From: Adiantum capillus-veneris
Lineage: Eukaryota; Streptophyta; Polypodiopsida; Polypodiales; Pteridaceae
Reading direction: 5' to 3'
DNA length: 64,000 nt
Assembly: GCA_014529385.2 (NCBI GenBank)
Contig: CM043957.1
Span: forward strand, 68,692,503-68,756,502
Part shown: positions 34,349 to 46,294 of the stretch, piece after piece
Numbering within the stretch: the stretch's first letter is position 1
Layout: every line of letters begins with the position of its first letter
The notes under the pieces: model-generated
The model's database searches: none
The model's input: only the letters and a program-made list of their open reading frames with translations
Told to the model about the DNA's origin: nothing
Translations under genes and position numbers: made by a program

Positions 34349-34380
<32 letters not shown>

Positions 34381-34470
34381 GTTCGCCTCCCTCTCTCTCC
34401 CCCCCCCCCCCCCCCAAAAAAAAAACACACACACGTCATGCATCCCACCAACCCACACGTCATGCATGAC
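33123..34470. repeat. Microsatellite-rich region with a [GA]n-CACGACGTG-[GT]n unit
   Basis: (CT)n(CA)n tracts at 33124-33186 and 33573-33622. At 34063-34260 a compound unit recurs three times: (GT)n then (GA)n then a joint containing TCACGACGTG. Further (CT)n(CA)n lies at 34333-34380 and a poly-C/poly-A junction at about 34400-34425. The open frames across it are repeat translations, not genes. Confidence 0.85.
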
Positions 34471-34662
34471 CTGCTAGAACCCCTTCAAATCTTTAATCCA
34501 ACGTCAAATTGAGATAAGCTGCGAGTCTGCCACTTTCGGACAGCACCAAAAGTGTACGTGCGCTGTACTCCCTACACACTCCCAAGGTCAATCACCATGA
34601 TCATCATCCTCATCCCAAGCAAGCGCATTCATCAATCATCAAACTGAGGGCCCCCTCTCTTT

Positions 34663-34665
<3 letters not shown>

Positions 34666-34702
<37 letters not shown>
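34666..34702. repeat. (GA)n microsatellite
   Basis: Uninterrupted GA run. On the minus strand it follows a possible tRNA-like B box (GAGTTCAAAACTC, about 34712-34724), hinting at a SINE with a TC-type tail. Confidence 0.8.
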
Positions 34703-34703
<1 letters not shown>

Positions 34704-34787
34704 CTTTTATATGGACCCATTGAGTTTTGAACTCAAGACCTGGTCAACAGCTGCATTCCTTGGTCTCACATTCTAGCCAAACTTCAA

Positions 34788-35010
34788 TGTGAAACATTAC
34801 CTTCCTAACCTGCTGCAACCTAAGATCAGTATGGAAAATGAGTAGATTTAGTACACCCACTTTTTATATTGATGTTTGCTGCTTGATGCACACTCCTTCT
34901 TTTGGTAATCATTTGCACTTGGTGACTTTCATTCACTAAATTAAATTAAAGAAGGGAAGATATTACATTGCTCCCCAAAGGGACGCACACTCTCACATGG
35001 TATCAAAGCT
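34788..35010 (+). mobile_element. LTR plus primer site of an LTR element (remnant)
   Basis: A 210-bp segment runs from TGTGAAAC (34788) to TCTCACA (34997), with TGTGA/TCACA inverted ends, and is followed at once by TGGTATCAAAGCT, a tRNA-iMet-type primer site. No second LTR or pol was seen downstream. 35011-35580 is otherwise featureless. Confidence 0.5.
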
Positions 35011-35579
35011 TCAGGCTCTTCATGTCCAAGGCACATCTCTACATCAAGTTTCTCTCCCAAGATCAAATCTGCCATTGTTTTTTGCATTAGCCAAGCAAGC
35101 AACATGATGCTGAGTTTTTTATCGCGAAGGACCCCTCTCCACCTGCGTTTTTTTGTAGATCCGGGTCCTATAAGGAAACGAGGACAATATGAAGGGGAGG
35201 GGGTAAGGAGGAGTCATTAAAAGGAAATGCATCCTTCACACATTAGAGCTCGTAGTACCCACACAATATATTTAGCCATTGCTGCCATCTAACGAACTCC
35301 AAGGGGATTCACAATTAGTACTAGGGAGATGTCATCAGCGTGCATCAAAACCCTCTTTTGTAAAATCTACCTTTTTCCTTCTTTTTTTTGTACCCCTCTA
35401 TTATACACTCAAGTGACACCATATGGTACACCTTAGTAGATACTCTAGCAACAGTTTTGAAGATGACAAATAGTGGAAGCTTTTAGACCTCCTTGACTAA
35501 AGACAATTGGTACATAGTGGCTCTCTCTCAGTCAAAAGAGAAGAGGAACAAAGGGTGAGATTGGGGGTTCTACAAGAGA

Positions 35580-35880
35580 AAGGAAATTCTTACACATCTA
35601 TCATACCATTAATACATCCCTCTCTATATATTCCACAAGGGAATGCCAAGCCCCTTGCATTCACCCAGTGGTACTTCTTGCCATGAGAAATTGTTATGCT
35701 GAAGTAATTTGCAACATTGGGCCAAGTAGTCTAAGAAAAAAAATTTGATTGGCAGTAGAAAAAAAGATGATGTACAATCTCCACTTCTCTCTTGCATCTA
35801 GGACAAATTCCCAGATGGCAGGAAGTACTATTGGGTTTCTTTCTCTACCATATCTATGAAACATAAGGTGCTTCCTCGTG
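35580..35880 (-). pseudogene. LINE C-terminal (zf-RVT) remnant, minus strand
   Basis: On the minus strand one frame reads GICPRCKREVEIVHHLFFYC (about 35820-35760). This is the typical plant LINE zf-RVT pattern C-x2-C-x8-HH-x4-C, preceded by a basic segment with KHLMFHRYGR. Stops follow. Only this end of the element is recognisable. Confidence 0.6.
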
Positions 35881-35950
35881 CCACGTTCTTCAACTTGTTC
35901 TCTTCTTCTTGAATTTTTTCCTCCTTTCTTTTGCCTTCATTGTTTTCCCT

Positions 35951-36190
35951 CTACAAGCTTGCTCTTGCTAAGTCACTTTGCATGTGAATCTACCATCACA
36001 AAGGATATTCTCTCCCCCCCCGCCCCTAGTTGAGTTCTATTGCTACTGAATTTGATAACCTCTCTCCTCTACAAGCTTACACTTGCAAAGTCCCTTTGCA
36101 TGTATATCTACAACCACAAGGATATTCTTCTTTCCCCTAGTTTGAGTTCTATTGCTACTAAATTGGACGACTTTTCTTCTTTTCAATGCA
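35951..36190. repeat. 117-bp tandem duplication
   Basis: CTACAAGCTTG/A...CTTTGCATGT...GGATATTCT...GTTCTATTGCTACT occurs at about 35951 and again at about 36068 with about 10-15% divergence. Confidence 0.7.
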
Positions 36191-37902
36191 ATAATCTTGT
36201 TATTTATATAGTAGCCAATATCCTATCTTTTTTGCTTTATGAGATGTCTCATTACTCTTTCTTCTAAGATCTTAGCTCATTGCAATGGACATGATGTATC
36301 ATATCATCCAAAAAAATTCCGCCCTTAAAGAGTGAGTAGCACTCTCATCTTTTTCCTCATAGATGGGTGTGATGAGTCTACTAGGAACCACATCCAATCA
36401 AAGTGGGTATGGGGACTTTGTTACTAGTGTGTTTTGCAAGATCTTCAACCATCTGTGCCTTTTTTTATACCTCAAAGAGTGCAAGTTCATATCCTTCTTT
36501 GTAGAATTTAAAATTAGGTTCTTTAGTAACCTATCTAAAAGTGGTTCAAAAGAACACCCATATCACCTTACTCAAAATATATGTGATTTATTCACGTTGT
36601 GACCTCGTATTGCATAAATTTTGGCTATCATGACAATGCTATTTTAACTACTACCCAAATGGACTCCTAAAAATCACTCTTAGTTAAAATCATCACTAGA
36701 ATCCACTATGGAAAAGGTGTGCTCAAAATTCATACAACTATTCGTGACAAGTATCCAGTCAAGCTTTCATCTACAAGTTGCAACATATTCTTAGTGTAAT
36801 GCTCAATATTTCTATTCAATTGAAAATGTAAATTAGCTTGTTCATCCAAATGTTCAATAAGCAATTTTATGTTTTCCATTATTCACAAAATACTTTATTG
36901 TGTTCAATGATACCGCTTTACATGCCTCTTCCACCCCAAGTCTTTATGTCACCTTAGGGTCATTGATTTCAAACACAAGTGATTAAACTTGGACATCCAC
37001 AAGATTAAGTAACACAATGCATTCAATGGAGGGGTGAGGGGATCAATGGCCCGGAAGTCCAAGGCGGCATCTCAAGGCGGACTAAACCGAGGCAATGTAA
37101 AAATCAAGGCAAAGGCAACAAAACAAAAATTAGGGCTAATCAAAAGCCTCGCCCGCCGGATTTGAACCCACCACCTCATGACCCGGGTTTCGGTTTTTGA
37201 CTTGGGTGCATCCATTGGTATTTCTATGAAACCCCTACAAAGGAGTACAAGATTTTCCTTCAGAATTGACAGATCTAAGAAACCTTGGATGAGGACTTCA
37301 AGATTGTCCTTCACAGAGGAACTTTGAAGGCTTTTAACATTATATCCTAGCCAATAACTCAAGTAATAATGAATTCTTTTATAGTCCAGATTGCGCAACA
37401 CCATCATACAGATCATGCACGCCATCAAACATCTTGCAAACTTAGGAACCACGCGCAATGCTCTTGGATTCCTCTCTCCAAAGAGGAACTTAAGCCTTTT
37501 CTTAGCAAATGGACTTTCACCTCAAAATCATGGGTGATGCTTATGAGAACAAAACATCCAATCTATCTAAATTATCATTTTGATGCTTTGGTCTTGCAAT
37601 GCTTTCATATCACTTTCAATCACTCATCGATCATAGCTACGAGTGATTGCGACTTGACTTTCGTTCAGTTGAAGAAGGTTTACAATACTAATGCATCCGA
37701 CCACAAACCGTGTGTAAAATTACATATGATATTTTGGGTTCTCGCATGAACAAGACCATGCTTGTAGAAGGGGGTGACTATGTCTGAATGACCCCCTTCT
37801 TTCATATAGCTTTATATATTCAAGAGAGGGTATTCAAAAGGTGACCAAATGCCTCCCAAAACCTCAATAGCAGATGCTTGCGTTGCTAGACAAGGAGCTT
37901 AT

Positions 37903-37907
<5 letters not shown>
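36191..37907. other. Non-coding stretch
   Basis: No supported gene. On the minus strand near 37150-37180 a GGTTCAAATCC box (RNA polymerase III B-box-like) occurs without a matching A box or tRNA fold. Confidence 0.35.

Positions 37908-37948
<41 letters not shown>
37908..37948. repeat. (CT)n microsatellite
   Basis: CT run followed by a short CA and CG-rich stretch. Confidence 0.9.
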
Positions 37949-37950
<2 letters not shown>

Positions 37951-39296
37951 CACACATACACGCGCGGGCGCGCACACTTTTCACATCAACGCCCACACTT
38001 TTAATTCCTGAATACATTAGTTCATTAAAACTCTTTAGGAGAAGCTAGATTCTACCAAGTAATTTCCATAATCCTACTTGAGAAGAATAGTCACTAGGAT
38101 GTAAAGAGTTCCATGAACATGGAACTCTGGAACTCTATACCATTGTCTTCCTATATGAGATGAGCAAGCTAAGTTGCCTACGGCTCCTAGTGGACAGAAG
38201 AATCCTTGAACCAACAAAACTAAGGATTATTACAAAACTATGGATTATTGCATGGTAACACTTGAGCGTAAGGGAGGGGGGTTTTGCAGAGGAAAGGTGC
38301 ATTTTACAAAGAATAGTCCCGATTGTAGGCTTATTGCTATTTAATCCACAAGGCATTCAATGCAAAAGCATGACATATTACATACTGAAAACTGAAACTT
38401 TTTTGAAGCACATGCCATCCCACCAACAAATAAAGATTCAAGGGTCTTGACACCTTCCAAAATGTCTCTTCATCTTCTTGCAATGTTGACTCAAAACTGT
38501 TTAAGAAGAACCCCCTTAATGAGTGAAACAATCAATGTTTGGCGGTGCCACTAATTCCGAGAGTATGGTACAGAGGTAGGATATGATACATACCTTGTGA
38601 GAGAATCATAAATGCCAATAACATATTCATAAGTTGGGACAAAGTCAATTTTTCATGGTCTCAGATAGTTCAGGCACGCCAGCTCCCGGCACCTATTATC
38701 TGTGTGATTCGAGTGCCCTCCCAACAACACCATCAATGTTCGTAAAGTAGCAGCAGGCAAATAAACAAGATACAGGCATTCAGCACCGTTTTGAGAGAGA
38801 TTTCAGTTTTTGTTTCTTCTCCTCCAAGTGTGGAAAGTACTTGATTATCGATCTGACAATGCATTTTGTTTGTTGCTAGCATACATTCTCAGTAGAAAGA
38901 GTAAGCTGTCCACTGCCACCTTCCATGGGAAGATGTAACTTAATAGCACAGTTCGAAGCGTCGCTTTCTTGAAAATTTGCCAATCACGCCGAAAGCCAAG
39001 AACTCTCAATGCATATCATTAAATAGCTTTCTGAATTAATCCTCGTCTTTGCAGTGCCTAAATAGGAAACAGTGACTCTAAACATGGTACAAAAAGATCT
39101 TTACATCAATCACTACATACATGCTATTAAGGCACAAGAACTTCGATGATTCTGTACAAGCCAGCACAACATTTTACAATAGAATGTTTTGTACAGACAA
39201 TTTGCACATCATGCTGGCAAAATACCGTACATTTTCGAGCAAACTACAAGTCCTATCTACATGTCATTATCTCCAATCGCTACATCTAACATCATG

Positions 39297-39419
<123 letters not shown>

Positions 39420-40294
39420 TCACTGTCAAGAAATGTGCTAGCACTTCGCCACAATAGAGCACATCTCAAAGTATGTCCGCACGATTATACCATCAAATTA
39501 AGAGACAGTTATACATGCTTTATCGACACACAGCATGCCATGTAATATTTTGTTTCCTTTTAACAAAGACAACAGAAATATACACAGATAAAAGTGAAAG
39601 CATACAAGTATCTATCAAGGCCCAAAAAAGCCTTGTATGCATGGAGGCGATAGTAAGAAGACAAACGACCACCCCCACCCCCCCTTTCCCCTTCCCTCTT
39701 CGTGTGCTAGTGTGCATCTTTTCACATACATGCAGGTGCATGTGCAAGCGTGTGCTTGCTTTGGCCTCTGTCTTTGATTTGAGCTGCTGTGAGGGTGGTT
39801 GTCTGTGGCCATGGCCCCGTTTGTGTGACAAACTTTCTTGTGTGTTTATGGATGTTGGGTTGAGGGACCAAGGCCAGACAAGCAAGCAAAGCAGTCATGG
39901 CGGCCACAAAGGGTCTCAGAAGAACAACCAATCAAGGGGTAGGCAGGTAGTTCAGCATCGGTATCTCTCTCTCGCTCCGTTCGTGAACGTGCTGCTCGCT
40001 GCTTCTGTACGCTGCCCCCCCCCCACCACCATCCCTGAACACCCCCCCTTTTCGCCCTCACGCTGCCCTCTGCCCTGCACGCTGGTGCGCCCGCCCTCGT
40101 ACGCAGCCCTCTTCCCCCATTTGCTCCTCTGCCCTCACGCGCCAGCCCCCTTGCCCCCCGCTCGCTGCCTCCAGCTCCCCCCTCCCGCTTCTCCCTCACG
40201 CAACCCTGGCCCCCTGTGCCGTCGGTTTCTCCTTGCGCCTCAACCTTGAGGGCTTGTCCTTCACCATCGGAGCTCCTCGGAAGTCGTCTGGTCC

Positions 40295-40600
40295 TTGTCA
40301 TCCCCCGCACTCACAGCAGTAGACACAGATGAAGGCTCATGCTCACCCCAATGGAACTCTCCAGAAGCCCCCTCGCCCAACCTTGCAAAGCCCACCATCC
40401 GACTTGCTCTCTCGCCGACAGAGCGAGCGAGCCTAGCCGCAGAGGTGGAGCGCCTCCAAGGGACCTCCATCATCTCCAAGATCATCGGCATCCAACCTAG
40501 CCGAAGAGAGGTGCGTGATCTCCTCCAGGCCCGCCTCTTAGCAAAGGTCGGCAAGATTCTCGATGTTTAGTTTCTCGGGCGTGGCTACTACGAGATTTTG
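40295..40600 (+). pseudogene. LINE ORF1-like gene, 5' part (split by an LTR element)
   Basis: Open frame from 40295 to TAG 40568, then readable to 40600 as FLGRGYYEIL. The segment from ALSPTERASL on resembles the N-terminal DUF4283-type RNA-binding domain of plant LINE ORF1/gag proteins. The continuation of this domain is found beyond the LTR element at 44447. One in-frame TAG is one C-to-T step from CAG. Confidence 0.55.
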
Positions 40601-40984
40601 TGCCATGCCCTGAGTCTGGAAGGTGAGATCCAGAGGCGAGAACCTTGATTCTCGAGGATTTGAAATAAGGAACAGAAGTTCCTTGGAATAGGGTTTTGCC
40701 CTAGGAATAGGAAGCCGAGGCTTCCGGGAACCATCAAGTCTTATTCTAGAACGAACGTGGTAATACGTTCGGTTCAAGTGCTTGTATAGACTTCTCCTCA
40801 GTAATAAAGATACTATTATGGGGGGGGACCAGCCCATCTTCTCGTCCCCAGTACTGTGTCGATCTTCTCACTCTTATCTCTCTCTCTCCCTCTATCTACT
40901 TCTCTCTATATCCTCTGGCTTCAGTATTAAGAGATAAATTTATCCAAGTATATTCTATATTGCTATGTGCTCCCGTTTGTGACA
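40601..40984 (+). repeat. 5' LTR
   Basis: 384 bp, TG...CA; followed by one base and the tRNA-iMet-type primer site at 40986-41000. Confidence 0.85.
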
Positions 40985-41172
40985 GTGGTATCACAGCATG
41001 GTCTCCTCTCTTTCTCTGTAAAGGAGGAGGGAAGAAGCCATGACAAGCCAAGAGAGAAGTAAGCAGACGGAACCCTAAGCCCTGCAGGAGAAGATCGCAG
41101 AGTTGGAAAAAAAAAATTCTCTCTGCAAGAAGTCAACACAGACTTGGGATTCTCTGAGAAGGCGACAAGAGC

Positions 41173-41541
41173 ATGATGATCAAGATCCTAGAGAATCCAA
41201 GGAGCGGAATGCTCAAGATCCTTCAGAACCCAGAAGATATCCATGAACATCAATCCAGAACCATAGCCAAGAAATCCCGTCATTTCGGGAAGGATATGAA
41301 GAGGGTCTCTAGACCTAGGAACACTCCGGTCAAGTTTGATACTTGTGACGGAAGAGAAGATGTTCCGAAAGCTACCGCTTTAATTCGACAGTTTGAAGTT
41401 GCCTTAGCAAATGGCAATTTCTCAGAAGCGTCGAAGGTGAGGCATGTGACTAAACATCTCAAGGGGGATTGCAAGTACTTGGTGGTATACCAAAGCTCTA
41501 CAAGGAACTTACAACAAGACTTGGATTCAATTCAAGGCTGA
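41173..41541 (+). pseudogene. Ty3/gypsy-type gag fragment
   Basis: 123-codon frame. The second half (FDTCDGRED, AIRQFEVAL-like, NFSEASKVRHVTKHLKGD) matches the common gypsy gag capsid pattern, also seen in the chromovirus at 59040-59110 (NFTEASQV). It ends before the tryptophan-containing part, and the downstream frame is lost. Confidence 0.5.
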
Positions 41542-42746
41542 ATTTTCCGACAAATTTTTTTTCTCTACGCTTTGAGGAAGGCATCCAAGAAGATTGGGAT
41601 CGGTTTACCCAATAGGAACGAGTGAGTCAAAGCAAATAGTGGTTCACTCTTACCAAGGTAGCTCCACTCTTGATCCTCTCTGAGGAAAGAAAGATGAAGA
41701 AATTCAACGAAGGACTTTTGCCCAAAATTTGTAGACGCACCTGCAAGATACTTTGCAGCGGATGGTGGAGTCAGCAATACAAGTTGAAAGTGTACACCTT
41801 AGTGTACATAGAATCTAATCCCCACAGTGGGACGGGAACCATTGAACACAGAAACATCAAATTTTTTTTATCCCTCCTCAAACGAATATGTGGCTATCTG
41901 AAGAACGTATTGGAATTTGGAGTAAGGGCATCTCCTGAGATTTTGAACAAAAGACCCTCGAACTTTAAGTAAGAGGGCAGGTCTTTGATCAAAGTTAAAT
42001 CGAATCTTCGGATTGGAATCGTCTGCCTACGTTGAGCGACGGCCCAGAACAAGAACCGACTCTGTTTGTGAAAGAAATACATCAAGATTAATGCTCTATG
42101 ACTTGGGCATTCTCTATGTCGGAGGACACAAGAGGTTTGATACCCTCAATACTAACAGCGCAGGATTATGCGCAAGGACAGATACCTAGATTGATTTCTA
42201 GGAGGATTATTCTTCTCGAGTTGAAAAGGCGAAAGTGAGTTAACAGATTCTCGGATGAGGAAACTTCCGATCTGTTGGAAAGACGCGAATGACGAGTTCT
42301 TACATGGCTCGTAAGTTTAATGATTGGTGAAGGATATCCTCGAGGCACTAGAGGAAGGACATGCACAGGTAAGGTAAGTATTGAAATTATTGTTTTTTAT
42401 TTCTAAGTTTCTTCTTGAGAGCTCCACTTTCTCCCTTTTTTTGATTTTGAATTTTTTTCTTCCCCGGGCACTTCAGTTGGACCTCAAACAGTTGAGAACA
42501 ACTGTTTATAAATTGGCTTAATCTGACATAAAAATAATTCTAAATAAATTATTGGATTTATAAGTGAGAGGGTTTTGTCGCTTGGAACATCAAGGAAAAA
42601 TAATTCTACATGAATTACTAGAATTTTAAGTGAGAGGGTTTTTCTCACTGACATCATCCGAGTATAGAGTGTTCTAGCGCATCATTCAGATAATAACGGG
42701 GGCAGTGACAATGGGAATATCTGTAAGGCCACCAGGAACGAGTACT

Positions 42747-42930
42747 TCTGATGCGTCACATCGAATGGGTGACAGGGGGCATCGGAAAGACGTATCCGAC
42801 CATCCGGGAACGGACATCTCTGATGCGTCATAGGATAGGTGACATAGAGCATCGTGAAGGAGATTGTACCGAAAGTTCGGTAAGAAAGGACTAGGTGATG
42901 GGTATTCCTGATGCGTCACAAGGTGGGTGA
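42747..42930. repeat. Minisatellite (CTGATGCGTCA...GGTGACA...GCATCG)
   Basis: Three units start near 42747, 42818 and 42907 (spacing 71 and 89). Each contains CTGATGCGTCA, a GGGTGACA-like phrase and GCATCG. Lies within the LTR element. Confidence 0.7.
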
Positions 42931-44063
42931 CAGGTGCATCGAAAAGGGGATATCCATAGTCGAGAGGAAATTCCGAATTGTGTTAGAATTGTACATAAGG
43001 AAAAGCAAGCACTTGAATGAAGATGGGTTCATAGGAAATTTTGAGGAAAAATGGATGCTTTTTGAGAAAGCGGGATTGCTTTTCGGGAAAGCGAATGCTT
43101 TCCCGCGAGGAAGTCTATGTCTGCATTGCAACTGTGCATGTGATTCCAGAGACGCCTGGGAAGTACTGTGAAAGCATTGTTTTTAACTTATAAGGTTTTA
43201 TTGAGTTTTTGAGCAAATTCAGACTATTTTTAAAATACGCCGGCCGCCCACTTCAGCCATCTGATAAATAAGGCAACAGATAGCCAGCGATCTTTCTCTC
43301 TTTTTCTGGCAAAACAGCGGGAAAAAAAAAACGGCAGCGATCTCTACACGAGCAGCCTGCACTCAGCTATTCGTGCCCGTGGCCAGGAGCTATAAAAGCA
43401 TCACATGCCCTCACTCACAGTAGGAGATCAGTTTTCACAAGGAGGAGATGCTGCTACAGATTTCAGCCGCAAAGAAGACGTTTGTTGGTGATGCCCATGG
43501 CTGCCCCAAGTGTACCCGATGTCGTCAGGACCCAATGCGCAAGTTCCCTCGCGAAGAAGTGCCTACGGAGCGTGTTTCCATCGCGACAAGCTGCTGTTTT
43601 GTTTTCAGCCCATAGACATCGTAGACGAGGCTTATTTACGAGAAGGAACCTGAGAACACACCTCTTTTGTGTGTAGGATTGTTTCTATGTAGAGATCTCT
43701 TCCGGGGATTTGCTTTTCGAGAACCGAGTTGCGTTTCGAGCGTCGAGACTTTGAAGGTGACGTTTTTCATGTTATGATCTCTGAATATTTGATTGCAGGC
43801 GTACTTCCTCTTCACGAGGGAGTAGGAGCAGAGGAAGGTATGGAGCGTCTACAGGAGAAAGCGCTCTGAGAAACTAGAGCCAGATCAGCCCAAGGGTTTC
43901 GTACCCAAGTTTAGGAAGCAGATCCACGGATCGAAGAGAGGTAGACTCTCGAGATGTGATCCGGAAGTTGAAATTCCCAAGGGAAGGACTTCATGTCCAG
44001 GAAAGCGGAGTTATTCTGCAGGAAGAGGACTCTGGAAACAGAGTCGGAAAAGAGTTAAAGAGA

Positions 44064-44445
44064 TGCCATGCCCTGAGTCTCGAAGGTGAGATCCAAAGGC
44101 GAGAACCTTGATTCTCGAGGATTTGGAATAAGGAACGGAAGTTCCTTGGAATAGGGTTTTGCCCTAGGAATAGGAAGCGGAGCTTCTAAGAACCATCGAG
44201 TCTTATTCTAGAACGTGGTAATACGTTCGGTCAAGTGCTTGTATAGACTTCTCCTCAATAATAAAGATACTATTATCGGGGGGAACCAACCCATCTTCTG
44301 GTTCCCAATACTGTGTCGATCTTCTCACTCTATCTCTCTCTCTCCCTCTATCTATTTCTCTCTATATCCTTTGGCTTCAGTATTAAGAGATAAATTCTAT
44401 TTATCCAAGTATATTCTATATTGCTATGCGCTCCTGTTTGTGACA
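44064..44445 (+). repeat. 3' LTR
   Basis: 382 bp, pairs with 40601-40984. The purine-rich GGAAAAGAGTTAAAGAGA lies directly before it as polypurine tract. Confidence 0.85.
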
Positions 44446-44446
44446 G

Positions 44447-45395
44447 TTTGAGACTCCCGAGCTGGCGTCCAAGGTCATTGCAATGAGCCCCCTGGCCATC
44501 CAAGCAGTTCGGGCACACTTTCGACAGTGGTGCCATGGTTTCGACCCAGTTACCGACGTTCTTGTTAATGAGGCAGACATGCCCTTCTCAGTCTGCTTCC
44601 CCGGCCTGGGGAGGGAGTACCTTCTGCTCCTTTCTAGGATAGGCTCAGAGATTGGGACTGTCCTGGATACACCTCCCACGGCAGCCTCTATAGCTCCCAA
44701 GGCGGCCGGCATTCCCACAGTACGTGTTCTGGTTCGGGATACCCACACTCTCCCGAAGGTCATCCTACTACCTCGGGTGAGTGGCAGTTGGTTCCGTCAA
44801 AGCGTGGAGTATTCGGGCGTCCCGAATCAGTGTTTTATTTGTCGTCAGATGGGCCATCTTGCAAAGGCTTGTTCACGAAGGAGACCCCCACCTTCACCTC
44901 AGGCTCAACCCCAGCCTCCAAGGGCTGGCTAGCAACAACAGACAAAGTCACAACGTACGCAGGCACAGGCACCCTCCAAGCTTGAGGCTCAGGCGGAGGA
45001 GGGTTGACAGCAGGTTCGTAGTCGATGTCAATAGGGGCCACTCCGTCAACCTGGCACTCAGAGTGGTCCCCAGGCTTCAGGCTAGCAACAATGGGTTCCC
45101 ACAAGCAACCGTTTCGACACTCTTCAGCAGGACAAGGTCCGAGCTCCACCCTCCACCTCAACCTCAAACCCCCACCCCTCCCTCCTCCTCCTCCCCACCT
45201 CGCAATTCTCCCTCCGCCGCTCCCCACCCCCCCACTCCTCCTCCTCCTCCTCCTCCTCCTCCTGCCGGCTCCCTTGCTTCCACGTCTCCTCCCGCTCCTA
45301 CCCCGCAGCCAACCCAGGGGGCAAGACCATCCTCGGCTGCTAGGAAATCTCTTGGAAACGCTTTTGCCACGAGTCGCTTGGCGAGAGAGGGATAA
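44447..45395 (+). pseudogene. LINE ORF1-like gene, 3' part with zinc knuckle
   Basis: Continues the domain interrupted at 40600. It is open from 44447 to TAG 44932 with FETPELASK at the start, a Trp-containing basic segment, and a CCHC knuckle CFICRQMGHLAKAC (44829-44870). After the first stop the same frame continues with Gln/Pro-rich sequence and further stops, and a long Pro/Ser-rich low-complexity stretch at 45150-45330. Zinc knuckle plus N-terminal domain is the usual plant L1-type ORF1 layout. 45396-45770 may be more of the same LINE but is not recognisable. Confidence 0.55.
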
Positions 45396-45770
45396 CCTTT
45401 CTTGCAAACCTCCCTTTTGGTGCAGACGTCTCCCTTTGCAACAGTTCCTCGTGGCGAGCTTCAACATTTGTCGTCAGTGGGACTTCTTTGCCTACGACTT
45501 CACACATTTTCTCGGCGACCCTTCACCAGACTTTGAGGCAGCTTGCTTTAGAGTTCATGTTGTTCCTTGCAGCTAGAGGGATAGAGGCCCTAAACTCAAC
45601 GGTTGGGTTCTCTTTTTCCCTATGTGGCATGGACCAGCCTGAGTGGACTTTGGACTCAGTGTTGGAGTGGCTGCAGGCACAGGCCCTCAAGTTCTCTCAC
45701 CACATGGGAGACCTAGGGGTTACAAACTTGGTTCAGACTCTGTGGCCATTGGCCAAGTTCTTAGTGACAC

Positions 45771-46294
45771 TGTAACAAACTTGGACACCCCAAGTCTATA
45801 TTCTATCGCGACACAGTAGAAATTCACTTTAAAACAGTTCACAAAAGACGACACGGCCCGGCGTAGTCCCTTTCGATATTTCTTTTTATATTAACCTATG
45901 TGCAAAGAACAAGAGAGTCCCTGGGAGCTCACACTCAGACTTTGCGTACAGATGCTCTGAGTAATGAGGCCCAAAAAGACCTATTTATTGTTACAGGGTT
46001 GCCCAAAAGCAGAGCCCCAAAATCTTTTAAATCAAAAGCATTATGCCCAAAAGCTTTTACTCAAAAATCTGCCAGCCAAAAGCAGCCAGCACAAATTACT
46101 GAATTCCGTACATTTTGTCACGTCAATAGCCCAGTGCGTTTTGCGGAGAACCTGCCACGTCAGCAATCAGCAAAAAATGTGACACCCGTACATTTGCGAC
46201 GTGTCAGCCTATCTGTAATTTCCGGCGCGTTTTTCGGGATTGAGCTAGTAGGGTGTGTGTGTCCAGGGGCCAACCACGTCACCAGTTTGTGACA
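45771..46294 (-). repeat. 3' LTR of the minus-strand chromovirus
   Basis: On the minus strand it begins TGTCACAAACTGG and ends TTTGTTACA (524 bp). It shares the start TGTCAC and the phrase AAAGAAATATCGAAAGGG with the LTR of the + strand element. Its left flank cuts the LINE region. Confidence 0.7.

Larger units (their letters stand above)
40601..44445 (+). mobile_element. Non-autonomous LTR retrotransposon with gypsy-like gag remnant
   Basis: LTRs 40601-40984 and 44064-44445 (TGCCATGCC...GTGACA) differ at about two dozen positions. The primer site TGGTATCACAGC starts at 40986. The flanks ttttg and gtttg match in 4 of 5 bases, a probable target duplication. A gag fragment (41173-41541; VKFDTCDGRED, NFSEASKVRH) is of Ty3/gypsy style, and no pol is present in the remaining 2.5 kb. 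A GC-rich minisatellite lies at about 42747-42930, and a diverged duplication of about 55 bp at 42533 and 42597. Confidence 0.8.

Noticed and set aside
37140-37200. tRNA gene suggested by GGTTCAAATCC on the minus strand
   Set aside because: No acceptor-stem pairing, D arm or A box could be found around the T-arm-like sequence.
39473-40249. 258-codon frame upstream of the LINE ORF1
   Set aside because: The first half has no coding character and the second half is C-rich low complexity; likely intron plus LINE 5' UTR.
45025-45576. Pro/Leu-rich long frames on both strands at 44781-45576
   Set aside because: They arise from the C/T-rich low-complexity part of the decayed LINE ORF1 read in other frames.
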